The notes beneath the pieces were generated by a model that was not told where the DNA came from, did no database searches, and worked only from the letters and a program-made list of their open reading frames with translations. Of a DNA stretch of 64,000 nt, positions 1 to 10,649 are shown in pieces (within the stretch, counting starts at the first letter, position 1; each line of letters opens with the position of its first letter). This DNA comes from Haematococcus lacustris (lineage: Eukaryota; Chlorophyta; Chlorophyceae; Chlamydomonadales; Haematococcaceae), in NCBI GenBank assembly GCA_030144725.1, contig JASKMD010000003.1:16538981-16602980 (forward strand), in the 5' to 3' direction. A program made the position numbers and the translations under genes.

Positions 1-1240
1 AAGCAGCAGAAGGAGCCTGGCAGTGGAAAAACGACCCAGGCAGCTGGTGGTGTATTCCGTGGCCTGCTGAAGCTGACCAGGTGCAAGCCAGGGAAGCCAG
101 AGGGCCACAGCACCCAGCTGTGGACAGCCATCATATAACTTCAACTGCAGAACCTAGCTTCTTCACCCAGAAGCATATGCTACTGGGGCGGTTGACAAGG
201 AGGTGGGAGTGCGAGTGGCAGCAGGTAAGGGGCAGGGGCAGTGGTAAAGTGATCTGCTGGCCTTCTAACATTCATCGTTGTACCATGTCCCGTTTCTTCC
301 AGTCATACTGTGGTTCTTTCTATGCCATGCATGTACTGTGTACTGTGTGCCATGCAAGCGGAGCAGCAGCTGGATGAGGTGTCTTGACAACATTGGGTGA
401 GTGCCAGCTGCTGGTGGTCCGATGCAACACCCCTGGTGTCAGCATGCGAGGCCAGCGGGGTGCCAAGGCAGGTCTGCAGGCCTGCTAGTGGGGTGGGCAC
501 CCTGGCCCAGCAGCCCCAAGGAGCTGATCAGGGAGCCAGCAGTGCGGTGACAGTGGGCAAATGCTGCAGCAGCCGGGTCAGCATGGCTATGGACCCTGCC
601 TGGCCCTGTTGGCAGCTGTCTCACTGCAGGCAACTGACAGGGCCTGCAGGCTGTTGGTCCTTCCCAACACACCAGGTCAAGGGCTGCCTCATGCAGCCAG
701 CCTGGATCCAGCAAGCCACTGTGGGCAGGTCATTAAGGGACCTCATGTGGTGCCCTCTGCTGCCTCCATGCCAGCCCACCAAGGGCGAGGGCGACAGCAA
801 GGCAGCCAAGCCCACCCCTTAGCACCGCAGCCTGGCAGGGGGTGAGCTGGGGCTGCGACTCAGCACTCCACCTCCAGCACGCCAATAAGGCATGAAGTGG
901 TGCCTGACTCAGCTGTGCTTGTGGCATCACCAGCCCTGCTTGCCCGCCATGGGCGAGGAGTGCTTGGAGCAGGGCTGCTGGCGAGCATGACACCGGCTGC
1001 TGAGAGACCAGCGTAATTCAATCGTAAATCCAATCCAATCGTAAGTACAATCGTAAGTTCAACACAACAGTGTGTGTAAGCCACTGTCCCAGCCATCCAT
1101 CCCAGCTAGTCAAGCTGGGTCACATGATCAGCCAGCGCAGGCCTATCAGTGTCAGAGAGGACCAAAGGTGCACAACTGGCACTGCCCCAAGCGGGAGCAC
1201 CGGCATCTGGTGAAGGGTTAGCCAAACCCTCAATTGCACA
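1..1240. other. No gene recognised
   Basis: The stretch holds short overlapping open frames on both strands, but none has a recognisable domain or a convincing splice series. It may contain the 3' exons or 3' UTR of the TIPIN-like gene that enters from higher coordinates on the minus strand. Confidence 0.4.
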
Positions 1241-1260
1241 CTCACTGTGCACCACATCTA

Positions 1261-1332
1261 GCTGCTGCTGCTGCTGCTGTTGCTGTTGCTGCTGCTGCTG
1301 TTGCTGTTGCTGCTGCTGCTGCTGCTGTTGCC
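1261..1332. repeat. CTG/TTG trinucleotide tract
   Basis: About 70 bases of (CTG)n interrupted by TTG, which reads as a CAG/CAA tract on the minus strand. On that strand it follows a possible acceptor (ending TAG just above 1333) and runs into LDVVH and a GTGAGT donor near 1245. It could therefore be a poly-Gln exon of the TIPIN-like gene, although its phase with the resolved exons was not established. Confidence 0.7.
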
Positions 1333-1656
1333 GCTACTAGGTGCTGCCACACAGGAAGTGCTCACTGAGCTGGGCTAGCTGGAGTATGTCAGTTGCCCCC
1401 TAGGGGGGTCAGGCAGCAGTGCAGGGGGTAGGCTCTCGCTGCCTCAGGGATACTATGTGGAAGAAATGGGTTTTGGGGATGGGGTATGTCGGGGTCGTTG
1501 GATAAGGCTGGAGGCTGGGCTGGGCTGGCATAGGCGTGGGGGATGATCTGGAATCTCGCAACTGGGGAGGGGACGAAAAGACTATCCATCGTCGGCTGTC
1601 GTGCTCAAGGAATGGCTGCATGCGGTGGTGCTTGCAGGCCAGATACATTAGCTCAC

Positions 1657-2221
1657 CTCATGGCCTTTGCCCCGGAATTGGGACCTGAACACGACTGGAA
1701 ACTTGTGGAACACGTTGGCAAAGCCATGCTCGCCCTGCATGGGACCATGCGATGCGCATGAGCTGGGCTAGGCGCCTGGGTCAATGGTAGGATGTTGGGG
1801 GAGCCTGACACTGGGCTGAGGTCACTAGGCCAGCTGTAGATGACGATGCAACCTACCTGGCAGCAATTATGCCCAAGTCAGGAAGTTGTGAGGTATGAAG
1901 TGAGGGTCTGGGCAGGGGTTCAGGTCAGGGTGCCTCACCGTGAGCACGTCAATGGTCAACTTGGGCCGGGGCTTGGCAACCCTCTTCTTCACAGCTGCTT
2001 CGGGAGGGCCTGGGCCTGGGTGTATGGCAGCAGGCTTGCTCTGATCAGTCTTTTTTGCATTTGCTCCTGGGGCTTGGCTGCAGTTGGGAAGAATGTATAC
2101 AAAAATTTAAAGGTTTGGCTAACCTGCACGACAGCTGCGCATTATGAGCTTGCCTGACGTCGTCGTCGGAGGCATCCATTGCGTCCATTTGGAGGTCATC
2201 GTCGTCATCAAAAATACCCAT
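1657..2221 (-). CDS. TIPIN/Csm3/Swi3-like replication fork protection protein, 5' three exons
   Basis: TIPIN (Csm3/Swi3) partners Timeless at replication forks and supports the intra-S checkpoint in the nucleus. Exons on the minus strand are 2221-2154, 2077-1939 and 1734-1657, with phases that close at both joins. The ATG at 2221 opens an acidic stretch (MGIFDDDDDLQMDAMDASDD). Exon 2 ends with RPKLTIDVLT and exon 3 encodes GEHGFANVFHKFP then FRGKGHE. These match the family signature RPKL..L...GL..L...F...KFKGKGHE at the start of the Swi3 domain. Intron 1 uses a GC donor (AG|GCAAGC). The 3' exons are not resolved: a candidate continuation GATDILQLAQL lies near 1395-1360 and a poly-Gln exon near 1330-1260. 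The gene is head to head with the CAP gene, 459 bp between the two start codons. The family assignment is fairly secure; the full model is not. Confidence 0.72.
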
Positions 2222-2680
2222 ACTTCGCTGCGACGAGGATCTTCTGGCCTTGCTTAAAGCTTCTGTCTCATTTCTGCGGCAACAATTCAAACACGCATCA
2301 TATGCTCAACACATGCACAGTGCGCTTGCATGCGCTGTCTGCCGCCACAGGCAGCACGTGATCATGAATATGGCTTAGTAGTTATGACGGTGTTTTGTAG
2401 TGTCTATGTTCTGCATGGAAATGCACAATGTCACAATTCTGAGCCAGACCTTCTGACAAGGACGTTAGTCGCAAGGATCGGTCCAGATAGTGTTATGGAC
2501 GCTGCTGTCTCGTTTGTCTGTCATAACTCAAAAGCGCAGTTTCTACCATTCGTAGGACCCACGGTGAAGGTGTAAAGGTGTGACACTGATGTCGGTCTCT
2601 TCTGCACTTCTGCGCTCGACAGCTCACAGAGAAACGTCCAACGCCACTCGCTGCAGACCAATCACAGCGAGGTTCGGGCG

Positions 2681-5636
2681 ATGTTCATTAACTCCACCTC
2701 GTGCATTCGAGCGGCAGCGGTGCACCTGATTCTGCTAGCTGTTTCAGGTACGTGAATATCTACCCCGTGCGACGCCAGGCTAGCTAGCTCACGTTAAATG
2801 TACTGCCCTTCGCGTAGTCTCGTCATTCTGCCTTGATAATGACGCCGTGTTGGCCCTGGCAAACGAGTTCCGGCTCGGGTAAGCAACTGCGTCAGCTTGC
2901 ACATGCCACCTCGACCCACTGTCACTGCACTGTCGTGCAGACAAGGCACCCACCATAGCTCTACCACTACTTACGATGCAGGCATAGCTCAAGTCCTCTT
3001 GTCTGGAACTCTAGCATCGCCCAGTCCGCGCAGGTAGCATGCACATGGCAGTCCATGCACAGCTTAACATGAGACAGCCTTAAATTCAGCTCAGGTTCGT
3101 GTAGAGGCAGCATCACATTCACCTAACAGGCAACAAGAGGTGACGATGTGTGCAGGCGCATGCTCGATGGCTTGCTGCGAACAGCTGTAGGCTGACCCAT
3201 TCTACTGGCTATGAGCTGGGCGAGACTCTGTACCAAGAGAGCTACACTCCTGCCCGGTGAGAGTCTGGTAGAGCTCATAGCCAGGCCTCCATAGCTGTCT
3301 GACCCGGCATGTGTGTACCAGTGCGTCCTCGCACCCACGCGAGGATGTGTTGTGTGATAAGGATTGCCATGGCAGGCTCAGGGTCACACCTTTCAGCAGA
3401 AATGGTTAGGTCAATGCGCCCTTGGCGCTCGCTCTTTCACATGCCATACCTCCAATCACCTCAAGCTGTCCCCCTCCCTCAACAGATAGCATGCCCCAGG
3501 TCAGCCCCAGATCTAACACCCTGACAGGCTGTGGGGAGCCCTTGTGCTGGTGTGAGCACCTCCCACCTGTGCTGTTGCCTGACAGCCAGGCTCCTTGTAG
3601 AAATGCTCCCTGTCGTCAATGTTGTCGATGCTTTCTACAGCGCTCAGTGCTCGAGAGATGCTCCCAATGCTCTCAACATGCTCATTTGAACCCGTGGCGG
3701 GAACCTGACCCACAGGGCATGCCGGAGGGCACCATAGGGCTACTTGGCAAACACATTGCAATGGCTGGTGCAGCACCATGCTCCTTGCAACCTGGGCAGG
3801 GCCCATGCTCACTCCAGCCATAACCACCCTCACCAGTTGCTGCTGCTGCTGCTGATCTCTTGCTCGATGCAGGACAGAGCCTCAGTCATGCCTTGCAGCC
3901 GTCATGTCATGGTACAACGAGGTGTACAACTACAGGTGTGGCCTGGTGCATGGAACAGCGCCTTTACTCCATATTCACGCCCATGCGCCCTCAGCCTGCT
4001 CTGTCCTCTCCCCCAAGCTGACAGTGCACCACAAGCACAGCTCTTTGCGGCCTGCCACAGCCTGTCACCCTGCAGCTGCCTAGCACCTGGGGCCTATGGA
4101 AGGGGCAGGAGGGCGGTTGAGCTGGGAATGGTAGCAGGCATGGCAGGGTTGGGTGGACACGGCCCCTGGTTTGCCCACCCTTCGCCTCCCCATTACTGTA
4201 GGCAGCTGACAATGATGGGTGGGGACTTGCATGCCCAGGTTCACAGACGCACCCTGGACTGACAACCAGGACAGCATCCAAGATGTTGGTGGCTTCACGC
4301 AGGCAAGGAACTGGCCAGCTTCCCTGACCTGCCTGTGTTGCAGCCACAGCACCACCACCTCCCAGTATGTTTGTTATGAAGGCAGCCGTCGTCATGCCAT
4401 CATGTACAATGCCTCGTTGGTGGGCTGTGGGTGTCAGCCTCATGGCACAGCCCGCATAGACATGCCCGGCCACACACTGTACATGCACCCAGGGCAGTGG
4501 CAGGCTGGCGGTCTGTGGGCACAGCCAAACCTACACCTTGCACTGCGGCCTGGCCTGCACAGCTCCAGGCTGCCCTGCCCCTGTCTGCCTGCCCAGCACA
4601 GACTAACCCTACCTTGCCCTGCCTTGCCCTGCCCTACTCCACCCTACTCTGCTCACCTTGCTCAACTGCGCTGGGTATCGTGGAGGACAGCAGCTGCTGC
4701 ACAACTACACCCATCCAGCTCGTGTGGACTGCAGGCAATGTCACACACTCTCATGGCTTGCAACATGGTCTGTATGTCGCGTGCGCATGCAGCTAGTGTG
4801 GGCATCCACCTCTGAAATGGGCTGTGGCATTGCGCAAGCCGCTGACTACTCTTGCCATGTGGTGGTTTGCCAGTACTACGTCCCGGTAAGCAGCACAGGG
4901 CACAGCAGAGGAGATGCCTCTTCCTACTGGGCCTGTTGCCTTGGCTCCTGGCTAGCCTGGCCAGCTCCAACCCACTCTTACCTACCGCAACCACATGCAA
5001 GCAGTGATGATGCTCCCATTGGATATGGTGGAGGGAGGGGAACGCTATAATCCCTAAGCTAGTGGAGACAGGGCCGGCCATCACTGGTCATTTGATGAAT
5101 GGCAAAGTGGGGCCCTATCACACTCTCTTGGATCCTGCACTAGCCGCACACCGAGATTATGCCTCGCTTTCAAAGGCATCATATTGTGTATACCGTCATT
5201 TGATGTCCCCTGCTGCATCGCGTCGCTGTTGCAGGGTAATGTGGGTGACGATGCACAATGGCTGCACAATGTGCTCCCCATCATGGAGGTCAGTGAGGAG
5301 AGCAGCAGCGAGAGCTCGCCAAGCTTGTTGGATGCCTGGGTCATGCCGCAAAACAGCGTCACGGCCACAGGGAGCAGCAGTCGCACTTTACCCGCGAATG
5401 CTAGCCACGGGGGTGCCCCTCCTAACGATTCTCGTGCACCTGCTGAGGAGTCATCAGAAGAGAGCTCGCTCAATAGCAGCGGCGACGAGACGGCGGAGTC
5501 TGCTGCTGATGCCTCGCACGAGCAAATGGCCGCTGATCCACTGCAACAGGCTTCAGCACGGCAGTCATCGCCATCACGTCGCGCGGGGCGGAGGCATTTG
5601 AAGGAGCGCCGGCTTCGCACTGTCACCCGGGAGTAG
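2681..5636 (+). CDS. Secreted CAP/SCP (PR-1-type) domain protein
   Basis: Eight exons: 2681-2747, 2818-2878, 2982-3033, 3156-3256, 3873-3935, 4239-4302, 4793-4885 and 5235-5636. All phases close, giving 300 residues. Residues 1-22 look like a signal peptide with the hydrophobic core VHLILLAVS, so the product is probably secreted or cell-wall located. The CAP domain spans roughly residues 26-185: LALANEFRLG, PLVWNSSIAQSA, AHARWLAANSCRLTHSTG with ELGETLYQ, SWYNEVYNY, GGFTQLVWAS, MGCGIA and HVVVCQYYVPGN. In canonical CAP proteins the FTQ block is preceded by His (GHFTQ); here it is Gly, so one of the four usual cavity residues is missing. The C-terminal 115 residues are Ser/Glu-rich and basic at the very end, with no recognised domain. 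Intron 6 has a GC donor (CAG|GCAAGG at 4303). CAP proteins bind sterols or act in defence and the cell wall, but no function can be fixed from sequence. Confidence 0.85.
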
Positions 5637-6980
5637 TCCGGAAGGGCGGCGCTATCGGTGTGGTCCGCAGCCCTGGTCCAGGCCGAGGGCGGTCGGTAGC
5701 AAGCCATCAGCCTGCCAGCGCCTCGCGTGCTCTAGGCGGCTGAAGCACCCCTCCTAAGCATCGTTAGCATCTTCAAGCTCACTGCTTTTATATTCAGGAC
5801 TTGTTAGGGAGTGGGAGAGGAGGAGGAACCAGTCAGGGTTAGTCACGCTTTGTCCACGGCGCAAATATAGGTAGATGTAGGGGGTAGGGTCCCACTGATT
5901 TGTCCCATGCATCAGTCATCTGTCGGATTATCCTACGACGTTGGGCCTGTTCGCGGTCGCGAGAGAAATTATTCAAAATTGTCTTTCGTAACCGCTACGC
6001 TCGCCCGCACGACATAGGATTCTTATGTGCTATGGCAGCAGCAGCGCTGCAAACGGTGTCAATTTGAGGGCCTCACACGGCTGACGTGATTTTCAAATTG
6101 CTCCTTTTGCTCGGCCCGAGCAAACAGGCCGAGCAAAAGGAGATGTTTGAAAAATAAATATCTTTCACACGCACGTGCCCGTGACCGCGCGCCGTAACAG
6201 CCCCGGAGGGCCTGCTGGGGGAGGCAAATGCCCTGGCAGTGGCGCCCTCATAGCTAGAGGGATACAGCCCACGTAGCTGCCGCCGGAGGAGGAGATGTGC
6301 CTCCTCCAGGGGCGGTGCCCGCAATCGTGGTTCCGCATGTTGTTGTGGAGCAGCTCAGGCCAGACGAATGTCACCGCGATGAGTGCATGTCCATGACCAT
6401 CGGCCCTAACCGCGGTCGCAACTTTTGGCCGCCCGCCTCACTGACTGGGGCTTACGGGCTTGTGAGCGCGCATCGTAGAGCGAGAAAGGACGCCAATTTC
6501 GAGGCGGTTTGTCGCAACCACTACCGAACTAGCAAATCGGCAAATTTCAATTGTTGACTAGTCGACCGCGAATCGGCCTATAGCCTCTGTATCGCTGTAT
6601 TGTATCGATACAAAATATACACGTGTATTTTTCGTGTATTTTCTTGTATTTCCTGTATCGATTCACGTATTACCCATCACTGAAACCATCCCTTACTCTA
6701 CCCTATGGCGGTATCTTCTACATATATATAAAAATAGGGGGTCAAGATGAAAAATAAGCTCGGAATGGCCTGCAAACGCGCGCACAGCCTCCTCTAATTA
6801 GAGCCACCTACCATACAAGAAGACAGCTCTGCACTGGGCAGTGAGATTCACTTTTGATTGGCGATTTTCTGAGGCGATGTATTACGTTTGAGCTGCGATC
6901 ATGGCTCGGCACGTCGTGGCGCCAAAGCGAGGAATAAAGGGAACTTCACGCAGGTTGGTCCATCAATTTGAATAAAAATT
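5637..6980. other. Gene-free, AT-richer stretch
   Basis: No gene was recognised. From about 5950 to 7000 the sequence is visibly AT-richer than its neighbours, with runs such as tgtatcgatacaaaatata near 6600-6620 and repeated gtgtattt motifs. It also holds a strong hairpin, listed separately. It may be mobile-element debris or the flank of the LINE fragment at 7.1 kb. Confidence 0.4.
6091..6152. repeat. Perfect 16-bp stem hairpin with extended arms
   Basis: 6101-6116 (CTCCTTTTGCTCGGCC) is the exact reverse complement of 6127-6142, with a 10-base loop. After three unpaired bases on each side the arms pair again for 7 bp (6091-6097 with 6146-6152). This could be a small foldback element, a structured RNA or an inverted-repeat remnant. 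Confidence 0.85.
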
Positions 6981-6984
6981 TTGC

Positions 6985-7306
6985 TCATTCCCACGAGTAG
7001 CGGGGTAGTGGATTACAACCGGGCGGGTGATATATCTTGCGTGTCCATTGTCTATGATTCAGATGTGAGTGATCTACATTACTCAGGCGTTCCCTCAGGC
7101 GTTCCCACAGCTCCCCACGCAGCCAGCCAGCCACACAAGCAGCAGCCCCCGATCGTGGCAGTGCACTCAAAGATGAAATGCATGGCGTCATCCACTACCC
7201 CCTCCGTACATCTGGTGCATGTGCGATCAATGAAAGTTACCCTCAGGCGTTCCCAACTACCTGAAACCACCCCCCTGTAATAGGAAGCCCGTATCTCCGC
7301 AGCCAC
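6985..7306 (-). mobile_element. LINE-type retrotransposon 3' fragment (zf-RVT domain)
   Basis: The minus-strand frame 7306-7079 contains RTCTRCTEGVVDDAMHF followed by IFEC, a C-x2-C-x9-H-x4-C zinc motif at about 7219-7163. This is the layout of the zf-RVT domain that follows reverse transcriptase in many plant and algal LINEs. No reverse transcriptase core is seen, so this is a 5'-truncated remnant. The phrase ctcaggcgttccc occurs three times (about 7082, 7093 and 7240). The frame is open only for about 75 codons and has no clear gene around it. Confidence 0.6.
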
Positions 7307-7611
7307 TCAGTCAAAAATATATGTAAACAGTGCTTTGGACAGAAGAGAGTCATAGCTACGATATGGCAGACGCTTAAAAAACTAGCTCGCTCTCAGCGGT
7401 GCTCAGTGCCTGCCCAAAGATCGACATTTGAATTCATGCGATTTCGCCACATGCGAGGCGCGCCACACTAGCACGCTTCGCCACGCTGTTGTGAGTGGCA
7501 CCTGAAACACGCAGCAGCAGTCGGAACATGTTTTGCTTTCGGCATGTGGACGCGACGACGGCAGTCGTGACGACTGGATACCACTATTAGCTTTTGGAGC
7601 TGCTGCTGGCG

Positions 7612-8405
7612 CTAGTGCATTACCGGCTGCTCTACTACGCTTAACAAGGTGCTAGGTGCAGTACGTGGTGTTGTCTCACCTTGCTTTGCTGCCCTCGACT
7701 TGTTAGCTGCAGGTGCCCCACGCTTACGGGACGTGCTTGCGGCTGCCAGCTGTTGCTGCTGCTGAGGGGGTGCACCAGCAGGCTCAGCCAGCTCAGGGGT
7801 GGTGCCTGCAGGTGTCAGCTGCTGCTGAGGGGGCGCAGCTGCGGCAAGCTTCCCACGGATGTGGTTGCACACGTGGCTCTGTAGCTTGGGTACCCTCCAG
7901 CTCGTGTGTACCTCCTGCTTGTGAAACTGGAGGTATGACTGAAGCTGCTTTGCTGTCATCTGCATTGCCTCCTCGGCAGTTGTGTGGCCAAAACCACGCC
8001 CCCCAAAGGCAAGGGCATGGGCCGCTGCAAGCCGCTCTTGGCACGCATGGTCACCCACATTAACCACAACCCTCCCGACCTTGTGCGCTGCATCTGTGAT
8101 CTGGCGCTCTGCCTTTGCTGACCGCTGTGCTGCAGCTGTGGCATCCTCCTTACGCCGCACTTCAGCACGGAGCTGACCCATACGCTGCTGCAAATCATTA
8201 ACATCCACAGACTTAGCTCCATGTACCTGCCACCACCATGCTTCAACAGCTGCAACAAGGATTCCACTGGGGCATTGGAGATGGGGCTGGCAAGGTAGTA
8301 CTGTTCGAGGTGAAGGCGCAATGCGGGGCTGCTAGGGTCGCCGTTCACAGCCATGACACGAATGTCAGGTGCATATTGACGCCATGTGCCATAAGGGTCC
8401 TCTTG

Positions 8406-8442
<37 letters not shown>

Positions 8443-8570
8443 TGCCCATCCTCAGGCGGTGGCAGCCGTAGCTCGGCATGATACACCACATCAATCGCCA
8501 CTTCCATGCGCGTAGGGTCCAGATAGCCACATAGTGCATAGAGCTGAGCACTCTTGGCCTTGCTTAAATC
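7612..8570 (-). pseudogene. Frameshifted Gln-rich hypothetical protein
   Basis: Two minus-strand frames form one protein with a frameshift near 8208-8215. The 5' frame (about 8560 to 8210) reads AQLYALCGYLDPTRMEVAI, then a run of 12 Gln encoded by the CTG tract at 8404-8440, then DPYGTWRQYAPDIRVMAV and VESLLQLLKHGGGRYME. The second frame (8205-7612) continues SVDVNDLQQRMGQLRAEVRR, a charged helical segment, then Gln- and Ala-rich linkers and a basic KR-rich tail. One missing base in CTAAGTCTGTGG would explain the break; a very short intron is less likely. I do not recognise the family. Its size, Q/A composition and position among element remnants suggest a degenerate, perhaps transposon-borne, gene. 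A separate exon-like frame (MTRYMFSTIEQQPGL onward, 9041-8915, minus) may be an upstream exon. Confidence 0.4.
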
Positions 8571-9605
8571 TCTTCTTGGTTCTCTTCATGGTTAGGGATT
8601 GAGAGGTGGGTGGGTGAGTGGCTGAGCGGGGCTACGGGCTTGGCTCGGTGGTCAGGATACTGGGGGGGGGATGGATACGGAGATGGGTGAAGGAGAGGTT
8701 GGGGAGAGGTAGGAGGCGAGGAGAAGGAGGGTTAGGGGGGAGGAGGCTGATGGCAGGCTGGGATGAGGGGCTACTGGGAGCTGGGCGGGGTAGACGAGGT
8801 TGGGAGATGGTGGCTTAAGGTGTGCTGGTGGTGGCCATGTGGCGGAGTGGTCAGCCAAGCTCAGTCGGCTCCTCATGCACCTGTAGCCATCAGCATGTGT
8901 ACCTTGTAAGCGGTCAAACTTGTCACATACAGACCCAATGATTGAGTTGCATAGTGCCATGGGCGCGTTAATGAGTATGCTACAAAAGATTCGTGTGAGG
9001 CCAGGCTGTTGTTCAATGGTTGAAAACATATAGCGGGTCATAGCTGGAGGGGGTGTCTAGTCCCTACTGTGCCGCCCACCATTACAGCGATACAGCGATG
9101 TCGCACACGACCTCGGGTTTCTTCACATCCTCGCCAAGCGGCCTGCACCATCAGGAAGCTCGCGCAGCCATGTTTGCCGGACTTCGGTGGTGTGCGCCAC
9201 CGACATGTCGTGCATCGCTAACGGATAGCCAAGGGCGTGGTTTACCAGTGTAGCTAACCACGGTCTGCGAATGGGACGCATCCGGGGTCACATGTGGCTG
9301 CCCGCATCGAATGACTCCGATGGCAATTCCAGTCTTACATTAAACGCGCGTTATCGCATTGCAGCAGACGCAGCAAACGTTACATCAAATGATGGAGTAG
9401 ATGGGCTGCAGTTGCATGAAGATTACCAACCCCATGTTGGGAACGCCTGAACATTACGCCAGGAATGCCAACCTACTGAACAGCGGGAAACAAGACCCTC
9501 AGTACCACGGGGATCAGAGCGTCTTGCAGCGCTAAAAGTTTCCAGTGAGACAGATCTTGCCTTGCACTTTGACACCAGAGCCCCCGTGCAGGTTCAGCAG
9601 CACCA
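8571..9605. other. No complete gene recognised
   Basis: 8600-8820 is GA/GGT-rich low-complexity sequence. 8915-9041 on the minus strand is an exon-like frame ending KFDRLQ before a GTACAC donor. From 9050 to 9600 nothing recognisable was found. Confidence 0.35.
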
Positions 9606-9609
9606 CCTA

Positions 9610-9676
9610 GTCTGACAGTGCCAACAAGACTCATTCAACAAGGAACAGCATGTTTGACTTTGGGTAATCTCACTCA
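9610..9676 (+). repeat. Solo copy of the Fanzor-element terminal sequence
   Basis: cagtgccaacaagactcatt through gggtaatctcactca closely matches the outer ends at 16345 and 21965, and more weakly 63020. It stops before the inner part of the ~185-bp block and lies 64 bp beyond the NBP35 stop codon, in its 3' UTR or downstream flank. No Fanzor coding sequence is next to it. Confidence 0.7.
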
Positions 9677-9739
9677 TAACCTACCTGTGGGTAATCCCGA
9701 CGGACAGGCTGTGGGCCCCTGGCCCCAGCCCCCCACAGC

Positions 9740-10613
9740 TCATGCCGCCCCTTTGGCCAGCCCTGCCATGACCCCCTGCACGATGGCTTGAAGGGCAGGC
9801 ACACACACAGGCGGCAGCACCTGCCCCAGTGCCCCTGCCCCTGCCCTCACCCCTGACGCCTGCCCCTCTGCTGCCGCCTCAAATATGGACATGCCGGACT
9901 CCGCCGCCTGGGTCAGCATGGGATCTAGGGGCACCCTGCCCAGCAGCACCACGCCCATGTCCTTGCACATGCGTGCGGCCCCGCCCGCATCGGATTTAAA
10001 CACCTCGGCGTGGGCATACAGCTGGTGAAGGTGTGGGAAGTGTGAGCGCAACACGGCCATCACCTGCTCAGTCACATCCTCTTCTTGCCCTCCCCCTCCT
10101 CCTCCCCCTCCTCCTCCTCCTCCTCCTCCTCCTCCTCCTCCTCCTCCTTCTGCACCTCTTGCTATACCTCCTCCCTCACCCTCCGGCTGCTTGTGTGGCT
10201 GCTGAAGAGCAGGGGAGGGGACCTGTGAGTCCTCTCTCTCCACCCCAGCCTCTACGCCTGCCATGGGTGAATCAGTTAGCGGTTCAGTCAGCTGTCCCTT
10301 GGCGATGAAACGCAGGGCTGAGGTGGGCACCTGCAGCCCCGCCATGTTCTCCACTACCCCTAGCACCTGCAAGCCCACCTGCAGCAACAGCAAGTGCCTG
10401 GTAAGGTCATGGCATGGCATGGCATGGCAAGATGGGTTCGAGAAGAGTTTGAGGAGCTTAGTGGTTTGATGACATCATGACGTCACGATGACGTCAACGC
10501 AGTCCAACCCACCTCATTGGCATGACTCACACAGCCTCTCCCACTTGACCAGCACAGCCTCAACGGCCAGAGGCCCACAGCAGCACCCTAGCAGCAGCCC
10601 TAGCCGCAGCCTT

Positions 10614-10649
<36 letters not shown>

